48,023 bases of DNA from Chromera velia (taxonomy: Eukaryota; Sar; Chromeraceae), in contig JAHBMJ010000189.1 in the NCBI GenBank assembly GCA_018398765.1, positions 6,202 through 54,224 of the forward strand, written 5' to 3'. Of this stretch, positions 24,313-35,424 are shown one piece after another (position 1 is the stretch's first letter; the number at the start of each line of letters is the position of its first letter). Under the pieces are notes generated by a model. That model saw only the letters and a program-made list of their open reading frames with translations, was not told the DNA's origin and did no database searches. The position numbers were made by a program, and so were the translations under genes.

Positions 24313-25996
24313 CTACAGTCTCCAGTACCATCCCTTTCGCTGTAGGACAAGGGCTACGGGGACCAGGAAGAGAGAGGGTACACAGAAAGACCATACGACC
24401 CCTGCCAGCTGACATCCCATCCAGGATTTTAAAAGAGGACCAAACACCCAAACCTCCCCCACAGACTTTCCGTCTCCATTCTCTAAATTCAACAAACTGT
24501 CAATGGACTCAGACAGGAGATAGAGAGCAAGAGGGTTACGACCAAATGCGACCAGCACAGATACAACCAAGTTCTTTTGCAGACAAACGGCACCATACCC
24601 TCCTGTCGTGACCTCTCTTTCTTGCCCCCTTTCTTGCTGCACTTGGGCAACCCCTTCTCTAACTGCACCAGAGTCCTTTTCTTGAGGAACGCCAACAAGG
24701 TGCGAACTTCTGTTCAGGTTGTCAAGTCCCCCCCCCCTTCCGTCCTTCCTCTCTCCACTCTTGTCACTTTCATTCCCTCCCAACCCCGGGCCTTCTCTCG
24801 ATTCGCACCCCTCCCTTCTCTCCTGTAACAGAAACAGATTCCCCTCTTGCCCCCGTGTGCTTCTTCCTGAAGTTGGCACGCTCCCTCCATTGCTCTGTTT
24901 CCTCCCCTGTTCATCGTTCCTCTCCTTCTGTGTCAGAAGCAACTGGTGGAGACCGTGCGACTGATCCTGGATCAGGTCCTTGGCCTCTCCACAAGACTCT
25001 GCTGTCTCCCCCCTTGCCTGGATCTTCACCTCCAATTGACCTGACTGTGACGGCACTTCTACAGAAGACTGAGCAGTCCTGCTTTGTGGGAGCGCATCCA
25101 GAAGAAAAAAACACACGGCAAAGGTAGACAGGGACGCCCCCCCTGTAATGAAGGCAAAAGGGGGGGTCCAAATTTGCTTAGAGATCGGGAAGAAGTTCCA
25201 CAAAAAAAGTCCAAAAACAATTAGACAAAAGGTCCCAATCATCCAGACACACACGGAAAGAAACCGATTCGCACCCTCCCCCCCCAACAACTCCTTCGTT
25301 CGTCCACCCAAACGAATATGCACTCCCACCATCATTCCCAGGATGCAATTCAAACAAGCCGTCAAAGTCGACAGGGCTCCTTCCGGGTCGAAATATTTCG
25401 ACTGCCTGTAAAGATGTGACGATCCAAAAAGCTTCCGATCAACGAACCCCTCGGCAGAGCATTTGGGAGTCAGCACTCCTCTCCCACACTCCTCATCTTC
25501 CACTGAAGGAACACAAAGTTCAAACAGAACACCGCTGTAGATCGAGAGCAGCACCGCTGCGCTTAATGCGGGGATGCCGAGCAATCGACCGAAGTCGGGT
25601 TGTCCACCGCTTTCTCGCGCCACTCGCACGGAGTTCTTTAGAAGTAATTCGAATAAAATTGCGGTAAAGGCGTAGCACACCGCCAGTCTCTGGAGCACTC
25701 CCATCAGTCGAATGTTCTCGAAGAAGACGCCAAATTTGCCTCTCCAGAAGTCCACAAACGGAAATTCATTTACAAACAAACCGAGGAGGAACAGCATCAA
25801 AACACGTCTCCAGAATTTGAACCAACGGATGGGGCCTGTCAAAGCGAAAGGAATGGACATACCTGCAAACGCTCACTTAACACAAGTTAAGTCGGTGAAA
25901 CGAACGACAAAAGAAAACGAAAGTAGAGACAGACAGACATAAAAAGATAGACAGGAAGGAGGGAAGGGAAAGGAAAAAGAAACAGAGAAAGAGAGG

Positions 25997-26033
<37 letters not shown>

Positions 26034-26311
26034 CGAACGAACGAACGAACGAACGAACGAAAGAGAAACCGCTAAGTTGCGGCCAAACGGAGGGCCATGT
26101 AAAAAGCACGTCTTTGTCGGATGCTTTGACGTTTCAGTTATTTTCGTCTTTTTCTCCCCCAAGCTTCTCTTTTGTTTTTTTGTTTCTACTTTTGACTGCG
26201 GAGAAGGAAAGGAAACGACACGAAAGGGCAGCGTCGAGAAGTCACCGGAGGAAGGAGACAAAACCCGCTTACCCATTGCGAAGAGAAAGCTGGGAAAGAC
26301 GAGATCCGCAA

Positions 26312-26356
<45 letters not shown>

Positions 26357-27590
26357 CAATACACCGATACACATGTCAACTCATATACATACACAACAGC
26401 CACATTTACACGCGCATGCACATGAACATGCACATGCATACACTTTCATATACATAATACACCCGACGTACACGTGCACGCAGGAGGCAGGCAGGCAAGC
26501 AGGCAGGCAGGCAGGGATGCCGACAGCCGAAGAACATACACACAAGTCCGTTCCCCCTCCCGCAAAAAGGGGACAGAGAACGCCTGCGTTCGTTCTCATG
26601 CCGAAAAGATCTTTTTCTTTGTTGAGTCCTCAGAAAGACGAACAAAACGCTGAGGCGCGTAGACGGACTGAAGGTTCTAAAAGTCCTGTGCTTCAGGTGA
26701 CAGAATTGCACACACAATCACGCCAAGATCCAATCATCATCACCCAAAAGGGAGTGCTTTGTCATGACTCAAGTTCGGGGCGGCTGAGGAAAGCAAATAG
26801 GGGAACCATCTTCTTCAGACGGAATTCAGCATGCACGAAGTGAAGCATTGTCTCCCGACTGTCACGGAGGAAGGCCACTGACGGGCAAGTTTAAAAAACT
26901 TGGTGGCAGAGAAGCGGGTCAACGTGAAGATAACATTTCTGCCCGGTGGGAGTGATGAGAGAGAAAGAAAGAGAGCATCCACCGATTACAAAAAAATCCA
27001 AAGAGGACTGACGGAGAGGCCGGTCCAGGAGGGATGCAAGAAGAGAGGAAAGCCGCAAGAGGGCTGCAGACAGACAACACAGTCCATGGATGGACTTGTG
27101 CAAATAACGCTTGTCTTTCGTTCAAATTGGATTGTGACACTCGCATTGATGAAAGTTCCCGACGAAGAGACGAACTTCATGAAGGAGACTGTGTAAACTG
27201 TTTGTCCTCTCGTTTCTCTGCTCGACCCTACATTGCATGGAGAGAAAATGGAAAGCAACCAGCATATGAGGAGCCTCGTTGATAAAGGCACCAGCTACCT
27301 TCTGGCCAAAGTCAATGTTGAACTTCCACCCCCCCGTGTCTCTCTTCACCTTTCCTTGACTTCTCTTCCAGCTTTCATTGCTCCCTTCCTTCCACACTTC
27401 CGCTGTCGCCCTCCCCTCATCCATCTACCTGCCCCACAGAGCGCACCCATCCAACCTGATAGTTCACGAAGACCATCCCGAAGATCACAAGACCCCGGAA
27501 GCAGTCCAAAGAGACCAGACGCTGCTTCTTTACACTTCCTTCTGAGACACGAGACGGCAAGCCGTCTCCAACCCGCTGTGAACTGTCCAT
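24313..27590 (-). CDS. Heparan-alpha-glucosaminide N-acetyltransferase-like membrane protein (HGSNAT/DUF5009), 4 exons
   Basis: The family moves acetyl groups from acetyl-CoA across a membrane to terminal glucosamine, in the lysosome in animals. Exons 27590-27456, 27063-27013, 26312-26273 and 25862-24313 join in phase to 591 residues. Signatures: RLVSLDCFRGLVIFGMVFVN (residues about 23-42), FLHPSWTGLS carrying the His of the H-x-W-x-G motif, FADLVFPSFLFAMGMSIPFA, RRVLMLFLLGLF, IRLMGVLQRLAVCYAF, DPEGALSTLTA, KQIWTPPFAFITGG and FGRNPLALYLLSESI, with about ten hydrophobic helices. A charged low-complexity insert of about 150 residues separates the last helices from the rest; part could be an unspliced in-frame intron. 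Start set at ATG 27590, since the GTG three codons earlier is not a eukaryotic start. Head-to-head with the F-box-like gene. Confidence 0.87.
25985..26062. repeat. GA and GAAC microsatellite in HGSNAT-like intron
   Basis: GA repeats are followed by eight GAAC units inside the third intron. Confidence 0.85.
26316..26355. repeat. CA microsatellite abutting an exon acceptor
   Basis: About twenty CA units lie immediately upstream (on the gene strand, as TG) of the 40-base exon 26312-26273, so the acceptor reads TGTGTGCAG and the repeat replaces the polypyrimidine tract. A GCAG run lies further on at 26484-26515. Confidence 0.8.
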
Positions 27591-28148
27591 CGGCGACACA
27601 CTCCTTGTTCTTGACCGTTAAGATTCAGGAGCGGTAATCTAGCAACAGAGAAGCCTAGAGATATATGAAATTCTGTCTGACTTTCACCAGTCTGAAGCTG
27701 GGACATCCATAAAGGAGAAGACATTCAAATACTGCTGATCGGGCCACTAATGCTTTCGGCTCGGGTTGCCGGCGGCGAGCTCGCTGAGCGCGGGCGGGCG
27801 CCCGCGCGCGGCCCAACGCGCCGGGCCACGCGGGTCGAAGCGCGGCGCCTTAAACTGCGCCGGGGCTCTCATGCAGTGTGTCGAATGACGGTCACAGTCT
27901 CGTGATACGTTTTGTGAGCATCCATCCGACATCATCCGACTGCCATCGTGAGCCATGCATCATTGTGTTCCATTCAACAGATGATCAGCTCGTCTATCTG
28001 GCAGTGACAAAATCTGCGTGACAGTTTGGTATGAGTCTTCAGCAGTGCGACCCAGGTCTGGGTTAAGAGTTTACCGCTTCAGTCTGACAACCTCCCGATT
28101 TCAGTTGTCTGACAGACGCTTACATAAGCTCACAGAGTTGCGCACAGG
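27591..28148. promoter_or_regulatory. Divergent upstream region with GC-rich island
   Basis: Spacer between the HGSNAT-like and F-box-like start codons. A very GC-rich, CpG-rich block occupies about 27765-27870 (for example GCGGGCGGGCGCCCGCGCGC), in contrast to the surroundings. Promoter role inferred from position. Confidence 0.45.
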
Positions 28149-30335
28149 ATGACCGCCTTATCTTTGGCAGAGCATTCTCTCTTCTTCGCGAAGATTGTTC
28201 CCTTTTTCGAGAGTGAACTTCTACACCGTTTGAGGGTTTGCCGTTCGTGGAATGAGAAGGTGAGGAAACTCGTGCGGCGTCTCTCCTTCTACAGCAATTA
28301 CGGGGACTCTATTTGGGTCGAGACCGATTCCCCAGTCGACGGCTCTGATCGTGAAGACGACGACGACCGTCTCATCCTCAAGTTCTTCCCCTACCTCCCA
28401 GCTGGAGGCCTTGACTGCTTCACCAAGTGCTGGTCAGGCGTCCGACGTCTGGACCTTCTCGTTGACGTGAAACCTCCAGACCTTCTTGGAAAGGCACTCG
28501 GGCACTTGACCCGCCTCTCCCACTTGACAGTGTCTCTCTGTGCTACCGATCTTAAGATGCTCTGCGTTCTCAACCCAGGGACCCTCTCAGAGCTTTGCCT
28601 CAGATGTCCAACCGGTTGTTGGCATCAGAGTGCAACGGAGGCAGAAAATGAGAAGGTGAGGTCGCAGGCAGCAAAGGGGGCTGAGGAAGTTTTCCAGCGC
28701 TATGGAGAGACTTTGCGGAAGTTTCGGCTAGACCTTTGCGGCTTGTGTGATGGAGTTTTGCCGTCTTTTGAAGGGCAAAATGCTCACAGCACGTCCTTAC
28801 AAATTCGCAGTCAGTGTCCACTTTTGGAGGTTGTGGAACCTCTCGCATGTTCCTGTCACCACTGTAGAAAGATGTATCGGAATTATGAGCAGGTTGGAAA
28901 TTCCGACCCTGAGCAGTCTCCGGTAGTCTCAGTTGAGGACTATTTGGTTGGACGGAATTTTGACTGTGTGAAGTTGGGACGCTGGGGGCTTCGTCTGTCT
29001 AAGACAGATTGGGAGGCTGTGAAGAACCCCCGACTTACTGGGTTGAGGTATCTACAGGTGTGTGGATGTCTTGCACAGGAGGAAGAAGGGGATTTTGAAG
29101 AGATGGATGTGGACTCCGAGGATGTGAGGGCTGTGTTTGAACAGAACCGAAAAATCGAGTTTAGTTGTCTTCAGTTTTCAAACGAACAGCTGCTCGGTTT
29201 GTTGCCATTTGCTCAGAATCTCCGCTTTGTCAGTTGGTTGTTTGGGTCTTTCTCAGAAGATGTGTGGCGGGAGATGGGAAGGTGGCTGGTCAATCTTCGC
29301 GTGATGTCTTCAAGCTCTTGTCATGATCTCTCGGACATTCACATGAAGGCGTGGGCAGAGGGAATCAGGGCAAGTGGGAAGCCTTCCAAGGTGCGCGTGA
29401 TACATCACAAGGGCTCACGTGTCACTTCTGAGGGCCTTGTAGCAGCCGTTCTTCCCGATAATTTGTGTCCCGAGTTGAGGTCCATAGAGGTGGGGGAGCA
29501 TTGGTCGGGGAGATGGTCGGGGGGAATGAGTGCAGAGGGGATTCGGGCGTGGGCCGGGTCGGGGTTGTGGAGTTTTGCGGTTAACTGGCAACGTCCTGAG
29601 AATTCGGGGGGGTTGTTGGAAGGTCTGAAAGACTTCCTTCGAGGTCCGGTGAGGGTGAGTTTGAGGGAACTTTCCTTGTGGAAAATACGGGGGAGAGTCA
29701 CAGACATTGACGACGAACTGATTGAACTCATCTGTGGTTGTCCCCAGCTGAGCGTATTGTCGTTGGGGAGCGTCGATGGCGTCTCAGTTGCGGGATGGGA
29801 AATATTGAAGAGAGCGCGGGTAGAAAAGAAAATCAGGCTGAGGAGCCTGTGGGTGGGGTCAGACACAAGGCCTGCAGACCTCGATACTGTTGCAACGCCT
29901 TTCTTCCCTCCCCTTTGTCCACCCCCACAGAGTTTGAGTGAGATAATAAGAGAGGAGAATGAGAGAAGACTTGCAGCTGAACGGGAGGAGCAGAGAACAC
30001 AATCGGTTTTGGACTCAGCAGCTGAGGGGGTGAAGAATCAAATTAAAGCAAACTTTCGTCAGACCCTTGTGAAAGCTGCCGCTGAATCGGCAATGCCGAC
30101 TGGGGCAGTCAAGCCAAAGGTCATGCAGTCTCCTTTCAAGTCTATTGGAGGAATTCCAGTACGCGTGGGAGTTCTCTCTTTTTTTGGGAAGGCTCTTGTT
30201 GACGAGATCATTCAAAAGGCCGTTGATGATCTCAAGGTGAAAGAAAGAATTGTGAAAGAGCGCCGAGTTGCGTGGAGACAAACTGTAGAGAAAGAAGGCT
30301 GGGAGACCTGGAAAAGGTTGGTTGATACCTTTTGA
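28149..30335 (+). CDS. F-box/leucine-rich-repeat-like protein, 728 residues, apparently single exon
   Basis: Residues about 5-40 (FFESELLHRLRVCRSWNEKV) resemble the second half of an F-box, the Skp1-binding module of SCF ubiquitin ligases. They are followed by irregular leucine-rich repeats (VRRLDLLVDVKPPDLLGKAL, LTRLSHLTVSLCATDLKML, TLSELCLRC, LTGLRYLQVCGC, LRELSLWKIRGR, CPQLSVLSLGSVDGVS). The C-terminal 120 residues form a charged helix (IIREENERRLAAEREEQRTQ) and end in WETWKRLVDTF. It is the only host gene here open through more than 2 kb. One in-frame, pyrimidine-rich stretch ending CCACAG at 29930 could be an intron of 3n length with donor TGG|GTGGGG near 29853. Substrate unknown; the F-box call is by resemblance. 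Confidence 0.7.
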   Translation: MTALSLAEHSLFFAKIVPFFESELLHRLRVCRSWNEKVRKLVRRLSFYSNYGDSIWVETDSPVDGSDREDDDDRLILKFFPYLPAGGLDCFTKCWSGVRRLDLLVDVKPPDLLGKALGHLTRLSHLTVSLCATDLKMLCVLNPGTLSELCLRCPTGCWHQSATEAENEKVRSQAAKGAEEVFQRYGETLRKFRLDLCGLCDGVLPSFEGQNAHSTSLQIRSQCPLLEVVEPLACSCHHCRKMYRNYEQVGNSDPEQSPVVSVEDYLVGRNFDCVKLGRWGLRLSKTDWEAVKNPRLTGLRYLQVCGCLAQEEEGDFEEMDVDSEDVRAVFEQNRKIEFSCLQFSNEQLLGLLPFAQNLRFVSWLFGSFSEDVWREMGRWLVNLRVMSSSSCHDLSDIHMKAWAEGIRASGKPSKVRVIHHKGSRVTSEGLVAAVLPDNLCPELRSIEVGEHWSGRWSGGMSAEGIRAWAGSGLWSFAVNWQRPENSGGLLEGLKDFLRGPVRVSLRELSLWKIRGRVTDIDDELIELICGCPQLSVLSLGSVDGVSVAGWEILKRARVEKKIRLRSLWVGSDTRPADLDTVATPFFPPLCPPPQSLSEIIREENERRLAAEREEQRTQSVLDSAAEGVKNQIKANFRQTLVKAAAESAMPTGAVKPKVMQSPFKSIGGIPVRVGVLSFFGKALVDEIIQKAVDDLKVKERIVKERRVAWRQTVEKEGWETWKRLVDTF

Positions 30336-30344
30336 ACAACAGAC

Positions 30345-30700
30345 TCAGTTAGTTGATTGATTGATTGATTTATTGATTGATTGATGCAAAACCCTGGGTG
30401 CAGCTTTCAGCTCCCAGGGGAACCTGAATTCAAATAATTCATTCGCATTAAATTTCGCAAGTAAAAGCATACAAGTCTAGATCTAGCCTATATTAGCCTA
30501 TCCTATATATGTATATCATATATAATATCATATAAAATTAATAATGAGATGATACATTGAGATCATTGGGCCGGCCAGGAAGGTCCGACGCGTGTATGCG
30601 CTTTTCCTGGACGCCGTACGTCGAGTGCTCGGCATTGGGGTAGGAGGCCAATCCTCCAGACATTAATCCTATCCTATCCTATCCTAATGAGATTATACCG
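30345..30700. repeat. TTGA-repeat-flanked dispersed repeat, possibly SINE-like
   Basis: Begins with TTGA/TTTA repeats (30351-30386), then a GCAAAACCCTGGGTGCAGC hairpin-like piece (CCCTGGG paired with CCCAGGG), an AT-rich centre, and ends with TCCTA tandem units at 30668-30686. The simple-repeat tail suggests a short retroposon but no tRNA-like promoter was recognised. Confidence 0.35.
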
Positions 30701-30980
30701 TGTGTGTAGGTTGTGGTGCGAGCGTGAGCGAGCGCCTCACCTTACTGCATTGACTGTGATTGGGGCATTGACTTAAAGTTTGTTCCTAGCATCTGGCCTA
30801 TACGTCTTTCATCTCTTCCTTCTGTCCTGATTACTGCTCTCGCTACTAGCTCTCTCTCTCATGCGACCTCATACTTGACGCTCCTCCATCATTGACTGTG
30901 ATTGAGCTGACCCGCGTGTGTGTCTTTCCGGGGCCGCGATTGAAGCAAACATGCGCGTCGTAGCATATGTTTTAACCACA
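30701..30980 (+). repeat. Element D left LTR, first part
   Basis: Matches 38113-38259 (GTAGGTTGTGGTGCGAGCGT, GTGTGTCTTTCCGGGG) but lacks about 9 bases near its start and carries a 142-base insertion. It ends in the CCACA duplicated by the Copia element. Confidence 0.8.
30749..30904. repeat. 142-base insertion with 15-bp direct repeats inside the element D LTR
   Basis: CATTGACTGTGATTG occurs at 30748-30762 and 30890-30904, while the right LTR has a single near-identical copy (CATCGACTGTGATTG). The intervening unique sequence is absent from the right LTR. Confidence 0.7.
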
Positions 30981-31229
30981 TGATGTAGACGATAGTGTAG
31001 CAGCATTCACGGGTCCGTTCTGCTCACTCGTAGGAGTATGCAAGAGGTTTGTTCATAGACTTTTCCACTCGATCAGCAGACGAATTCAGACTGATTTGTT
31101 CTATTCGGACATCTCTGAGTCTAATGTGTTCAATCAGATCGGCAGGGCGCGGCAGGGCTTGCGTCGGGCACCGTCGGCGTGGTGCATGCGCGGGCGGGGC
31201 CGTGGGTGCACAAGTTGTGGCATACAACA
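30981..31229 (-). repeat. Copia 3' LTR
   Basis: Shares long identical runs with 35925-36164, including GGAGTATGCAAGAGGTTTGT and CTCGATCAGCAGACGAATTC. Slight length differences near GTCGGCGTGGTGCATGCGCG. Confidence 0.9.
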
Positions 31230-31246
31230 CAAATCCCCCCCCCCCC

Positions 31247-31275
31247 NNNNNNNNNNNNNNNNNNNNNNNNNNNNN
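31247..31275. other. Assembly gap inside poly-C
   Basis: Twenty-nine unknown bases are flanked by C runs. On the element strand this is the poly-G purine tract before the 3' LTR, so the gap is probably a homopolymer sequencing failure. Confidence 0.9.
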
Positions 31276-31308
31276 CCCCCCCTTTTTTTTTTACAACTTT
31301 GCTTCTGA

Positions 31309-31829
31309 TCACTCATCGGGGATGTGTTGGCTAAAGAATGGGAGAAGAAACGTGGGGGCCATGCTTTTAGTCAAAGGGTCAGCGCGGTTGAGGTCGGTTG
31401 AAATATAACACAGATGGATACGGCATGCATCCAGAGTGTCGCGCAACGCGAGGGTAGACACAGACCACTCCAGGAGCTTTGCTTGGAGAGATTCGACAAC
31501 CTTGGTAATAGACCGCTCATGTGGATGTGGATAGTCTGCGGCAACTAAGTGCAGCACGTCTTGTACGTCAGTGTGCACTGTGCCGGACACTCCCTCTCCC
31601 CAGACGACCCGCAGGCAGGGAAGAACAAACTCCATAAAATCTACCAGGTCGTGCGAGGTGTAGTACCCCTGGTGTACAGCTCAGTACGAGCACTGCTTTG
31701 AGCAACGCGGGGCTGTCGAAAGGACCTCCAATGAATCAGGGAGTTTCTGATCGCAATCAACCACCCGGTGTGCGGGTGGGCACACTCCGCAGTTCCGAGT
31801 GCCGCATCCCCCCACCCAGTCACGTCCAA
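31309..31829 (-). pseudogene. Copia RNase H, frame-broken
   Basis: Two minus-strand frames. 31829-31641 has HWRSFRQPRVAQSSARTELY, the Copia RNase H core with its conserved S-x-x-E-like end. 31635-31309 ends CYISTDLNRADPLTKSM, the usual C-terminal motif. A frameshift or stop separates them. Confidence 0.75.
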
Positions 31830-31919
31830 CGGCTTTGAACGCTTGGAGATGTCATCTCTGCAAATGTAGAGGGTGCGGTGTTTGGTTACGGCTGCATAGC
31901 GGACAGCGCCATAGAGATA

Positions 31920-32847
31920 CTAGTGGAGATACAAGAGGCTGCGCTCGGTTGGACAGGCAACGGAGCGACTGAGTTCGTTGCAGGCCTCAGCAAGGTCCGG
32001 TCGGGTGTCTCGAGCGACCCAAGCAAGGCCGCCCAGGAGAGAGCGGAATGAGCGGGCCTGGGAAGCAGGCAAAGCGGGGGAGTCGTCTAGACGGTCGCGA
32101 GAATCGGGGGGAAGCGGAGTGTTTAGGATGGGTCCGGGCGGGACGGTCTGCAAGAGAGACTGCACATTCTTTGCCTGACTCAAACGGATCTCGTCTTCTC
32201 GGAGTTCAATGTCTACCCCAGCCCACCGGGCGCAGCCGTTTGTATCTGCTTTCACTTTAGTGATGGTGAAAGGTCCTTTGGATGCAATCTCGTCGACAAG
32301 CTCGGACGGAGATGCCCCAATGCCAATCACGGCCAGGTCGTCGACGAAAGTCGCGCACAGGCCAAGCAGTCGAGAGGACTCTACTCCTGGCTGGCCGGAC
32401 CATTTCCACCACAAGCCCGGAACCCCGCTCTTCATCCACCCTGCCTCGAGGAGCACACGGTCTCTATGGTGGTCAAAGATGAAGCCGCTGTCCTTGAGGC
32501 CGTAGACAGCTTTCAAGAGGAGCCAGAGGTGAGTGCGGTACTCGGGATGGTCAGGAGGGGGCCGCACATACGTGGGCTCTCCACTTGGGGAGTCAGGGCG
32601 GGGAGCTGTGAGGTAGGCATTTTCGATGTCGGCAAGGAGGAAAGAAGTGAGGGGGTTGAATTCGAGAAAGGTGAAAGCAATGCACAGCGCAATGCGGAGA
32701 CCCCATTGGGCTATATTGGGCTGCTGTGACGTTGGAAACGGGAATGTCCGACCGGCTGTCGAAGCGGGGGGAGCCGTTAGCACAGAGATGGGACTTGAAA
32801 ATGCGCTCATGTTCTGACACGCGCTTCAATGTGTTCCTCCAGATCAA
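31920..32847 (-). pseudogene. Copia reverse transcriptase, frame-broken at its N-terminus
   Basis: The frame 32810-31920 contains LADIENAYLTAP, LLLKAVYGLKDSGF and the catalytic FVDDLAV in place of the usual YVDD. The preceding N-terminal part (HLCANGSPRFDSRSD) lies in another frame, 32847-32593, so a frameshift occurred near 32720. The connection to RNase H is also interrupted by a stop. Confidence 0.85.
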
Positions 32848-33822
32848 GGGGATGGCGGTGCGACGGGCTCAGGGAGGAACTGCATCGATTGGAATGCTCT
32901 GCTTCACACCATAAGTCTCAAACTTCTCTAACTCCTTCTCCCTCCCCGCTTGGTGCTATGCCTGTTCCTCAGGGTCCTTCAGGTCATGAACGCGGACCGG
33001 GATGTGTGTAGTGGCGTTGCTGCAGGGATTGGAGGCGGTTGCAGAGGCAGCAAAGGCAGCAGGGCAAACGGAGAGGTCAGGAGAGGGGCGGTACTCTGAT
33101 TCAGCAGTGGTTACGGAGAGGGCAGCAAGCTCGGCAAGGATTGGGATGCTCCAGAGGGAGTCGGGGGCAGGAGTGCGGGCGACAGAGAATGTGGAGGCAT
33201 GCATAGAGACGGTAGAATGGGGGAGTCGGCCCTCAGGGGAAAGGGAGATGCGACGCTCTCGAATCTTATCTAAGGCAATGATACAGATGTCGGGGTTGTG
33301 GGAAGGGGGCTGCTGGTGCTGGTATCGGACACGGTGCCCCGTGGGATGGCGCCACATGGGAGCAAACATGCAGTTCTTCAGGGTACCATGCCTGAGAGAG
33401 CCCTATGCATGGACTTCAAGGAGTTCTGTCTTCTTCTCAATCCCAACTATCTTCCCCAGGAAGCGCTTCTACGTCTCGGGGACCTCTCAGATGATCATCT
33501 CTCCCTGATGAAAATCGTGAACAGAAGGCAACTCACCGAGGGTGGGCTCAGACGGTGCCGAAGGGATAGGGGATGAAGCATGGGGTGGTGAAGGCGGGGA
33601 GGGCTGACTATCTGAAGGAGAGCTGGAGGGGGGGTGCAGCGGATTCAAAGGGTGCGGTAGGGAAGAACGGGAGGCGGGAGGGGAGGTCTCTGAGGAGGAA
33701 CGAAGACACCGAATGTGTGCAAATGTGGAGCGCTGGGTGCGAGACAGCTGAATGGTGTATACATGCCCCCCGTGTCTCTGTTTGATGATTATATCTTCCC
33801 ATAAATCCTCTCTCTTGTCCCT

Positions 33823-35424
33823 CTACGTTTCTGGATGATTGAACAACACCCGATCCCCCGCAGAAAAAGACTTAGTGCGCAAAGAAGGGTCATTCTTTAA
33901 CTCTTCTGCTGAAAGGAGGTCAAGCATTGCATGAATGCTCGGGAAAACAACGGGCTGACCATGTCGGCGTTCCGCAGGAGAAATGTCCCCTCGACCCGGA
34001 CGGCGGTTGTAGCGTTCGACAGCCAGTTGAACCACGTCAGGCCATGACTCAACGGGCAGTCCGTTGTCGTGGACGATCGCCCGCAGAATTACATCGACCT
34101 CCCTGTGGGCGCACTCGAGGCGCCCGAGGGTCCGGTGCCAACCGACAGGGGCAAGCGTGTGCCCGACTTCTATCTGAGACAAGAAGTCTGCCCAGTCCCC
34201 CTGAAATTCCTTTCCCAAATCCGTGATGACCTCATTGGGATAGTATCCCGCTGAGGTCGCTGCCCACCCCTTGTAGGCTTCACGAAGGGTGGCAGCACAC
34301 CTGTCTGACACAGCAATATAGTGCAGGTCGTCTTCCCACTCGTCTTTCAGAGTGAGGTAATAGCGTGCGTTAGGGCGGTCGGCCCTTCCGTATACTAGGT
34401 CAGCTTGCAGGCGCTGCCTGGGACCTGTGACCTTCAAGGGAGATGTGCAACCGTCAGAAACATTGCGAGGTTTTACGCATGCGCAGGTCCCCCCCACAGC
34501 TCGTCGTGAAATACCGTAAGGGGGGGCTTTGGGGTGCCCTTTCAGTGCCCGACGGAGGGAAATCCAGGTCTTCGTGACGCGTGCATGCCCAATCTCAACG
34601 TGGTGGGCACAAATCAATTCATCGACCATCTCAAAACTGATGGTCTCCAACTCGGAGGCTGGAGGGGAGCGGCTGCCCTTTCGGGGGCAGCGCTTACGCA
34701 GACGGCACTTTCGCTTCTTTTTTTCAGCAGTCACACCCTTGATGTGCAACACGGGGCACGCTGCAGCTTCAGTCGTAGAAGCTGTATGGCAGCATGAGCA
34801 CGGCGGACCCGGTCCTGTAAGGAGACGGAGGCTCACGACCATCGTCAAGGGTGGTTGGCTGGAGACGACCGACTGAGCAGTCGGGGAGGGCCCGGCAGTC
34901 TGCGGCTGGGGTGGGTCTACATTCGGTTCGGCATGACTCGAGTCGGATGGGCAGGGAAGAGGTGTATAGCATCCATTGTCCTCTGAGGGCACAACAGAGG
35001 ATGAAGTTGGCGCTGAATATGAAGACGCCATGGTGAGGGTACGGGGCTCTGTAGGTTTGGAGGCGGAGACGGTGTCATTCGTGCGAAGCTCTGGGGGCTG
35101 AGACAACGCAAGGAAGAACAAGTCGTTTGGGGAGCGTTGGAAGTGCAGAGAGGGGCGATGGGGAAAGGAAAGAATGCCCGTGGCATACTCAAATGACGCC
35201 TTGAGGGGAATCAATGCCGCATTTCCGATCAAGACCGGAGTGATCGCGTTGGTTTCCAGGATGTCTGCCTCGAGAGAGAGATCACCGGAGAGGCTTCGAC
35301 ATGGGATAATGGCCTTTAGCTCCACAGGCATCTGACCGTTGGCAGTCAAGGAGGTGGAAGGCCGGGGCAAGCGGCGCGCTCGGTCCATGTGAGCTCGTCT
35401 TCCTCCTTCCGCTTGCGCAGCCAC
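33823..35424 (-). pseudogene. Copia integrase region
   Basis: A 533-codon frame. Zinc-binding part near residues 280-330 (ICAHHVEIGHARV, then CACVKPRNVSDGC). The catalytic triad is visible as QADLVYG, VITDLGKEFQGDW and GRLECAHREVDV. Its N-terminal 120 residues overlap the end of the protease frame and include ILSFPHRPSLHF. The later segment toward 32900 is in broken frames. Confidence 0.85.

Noticed and set aside
27765-27870. GC-rich block considered as rRNA or tRNA
   Set aside because: No tRNA box or cloverleaf and no recognisable rRNA sequence; too short.
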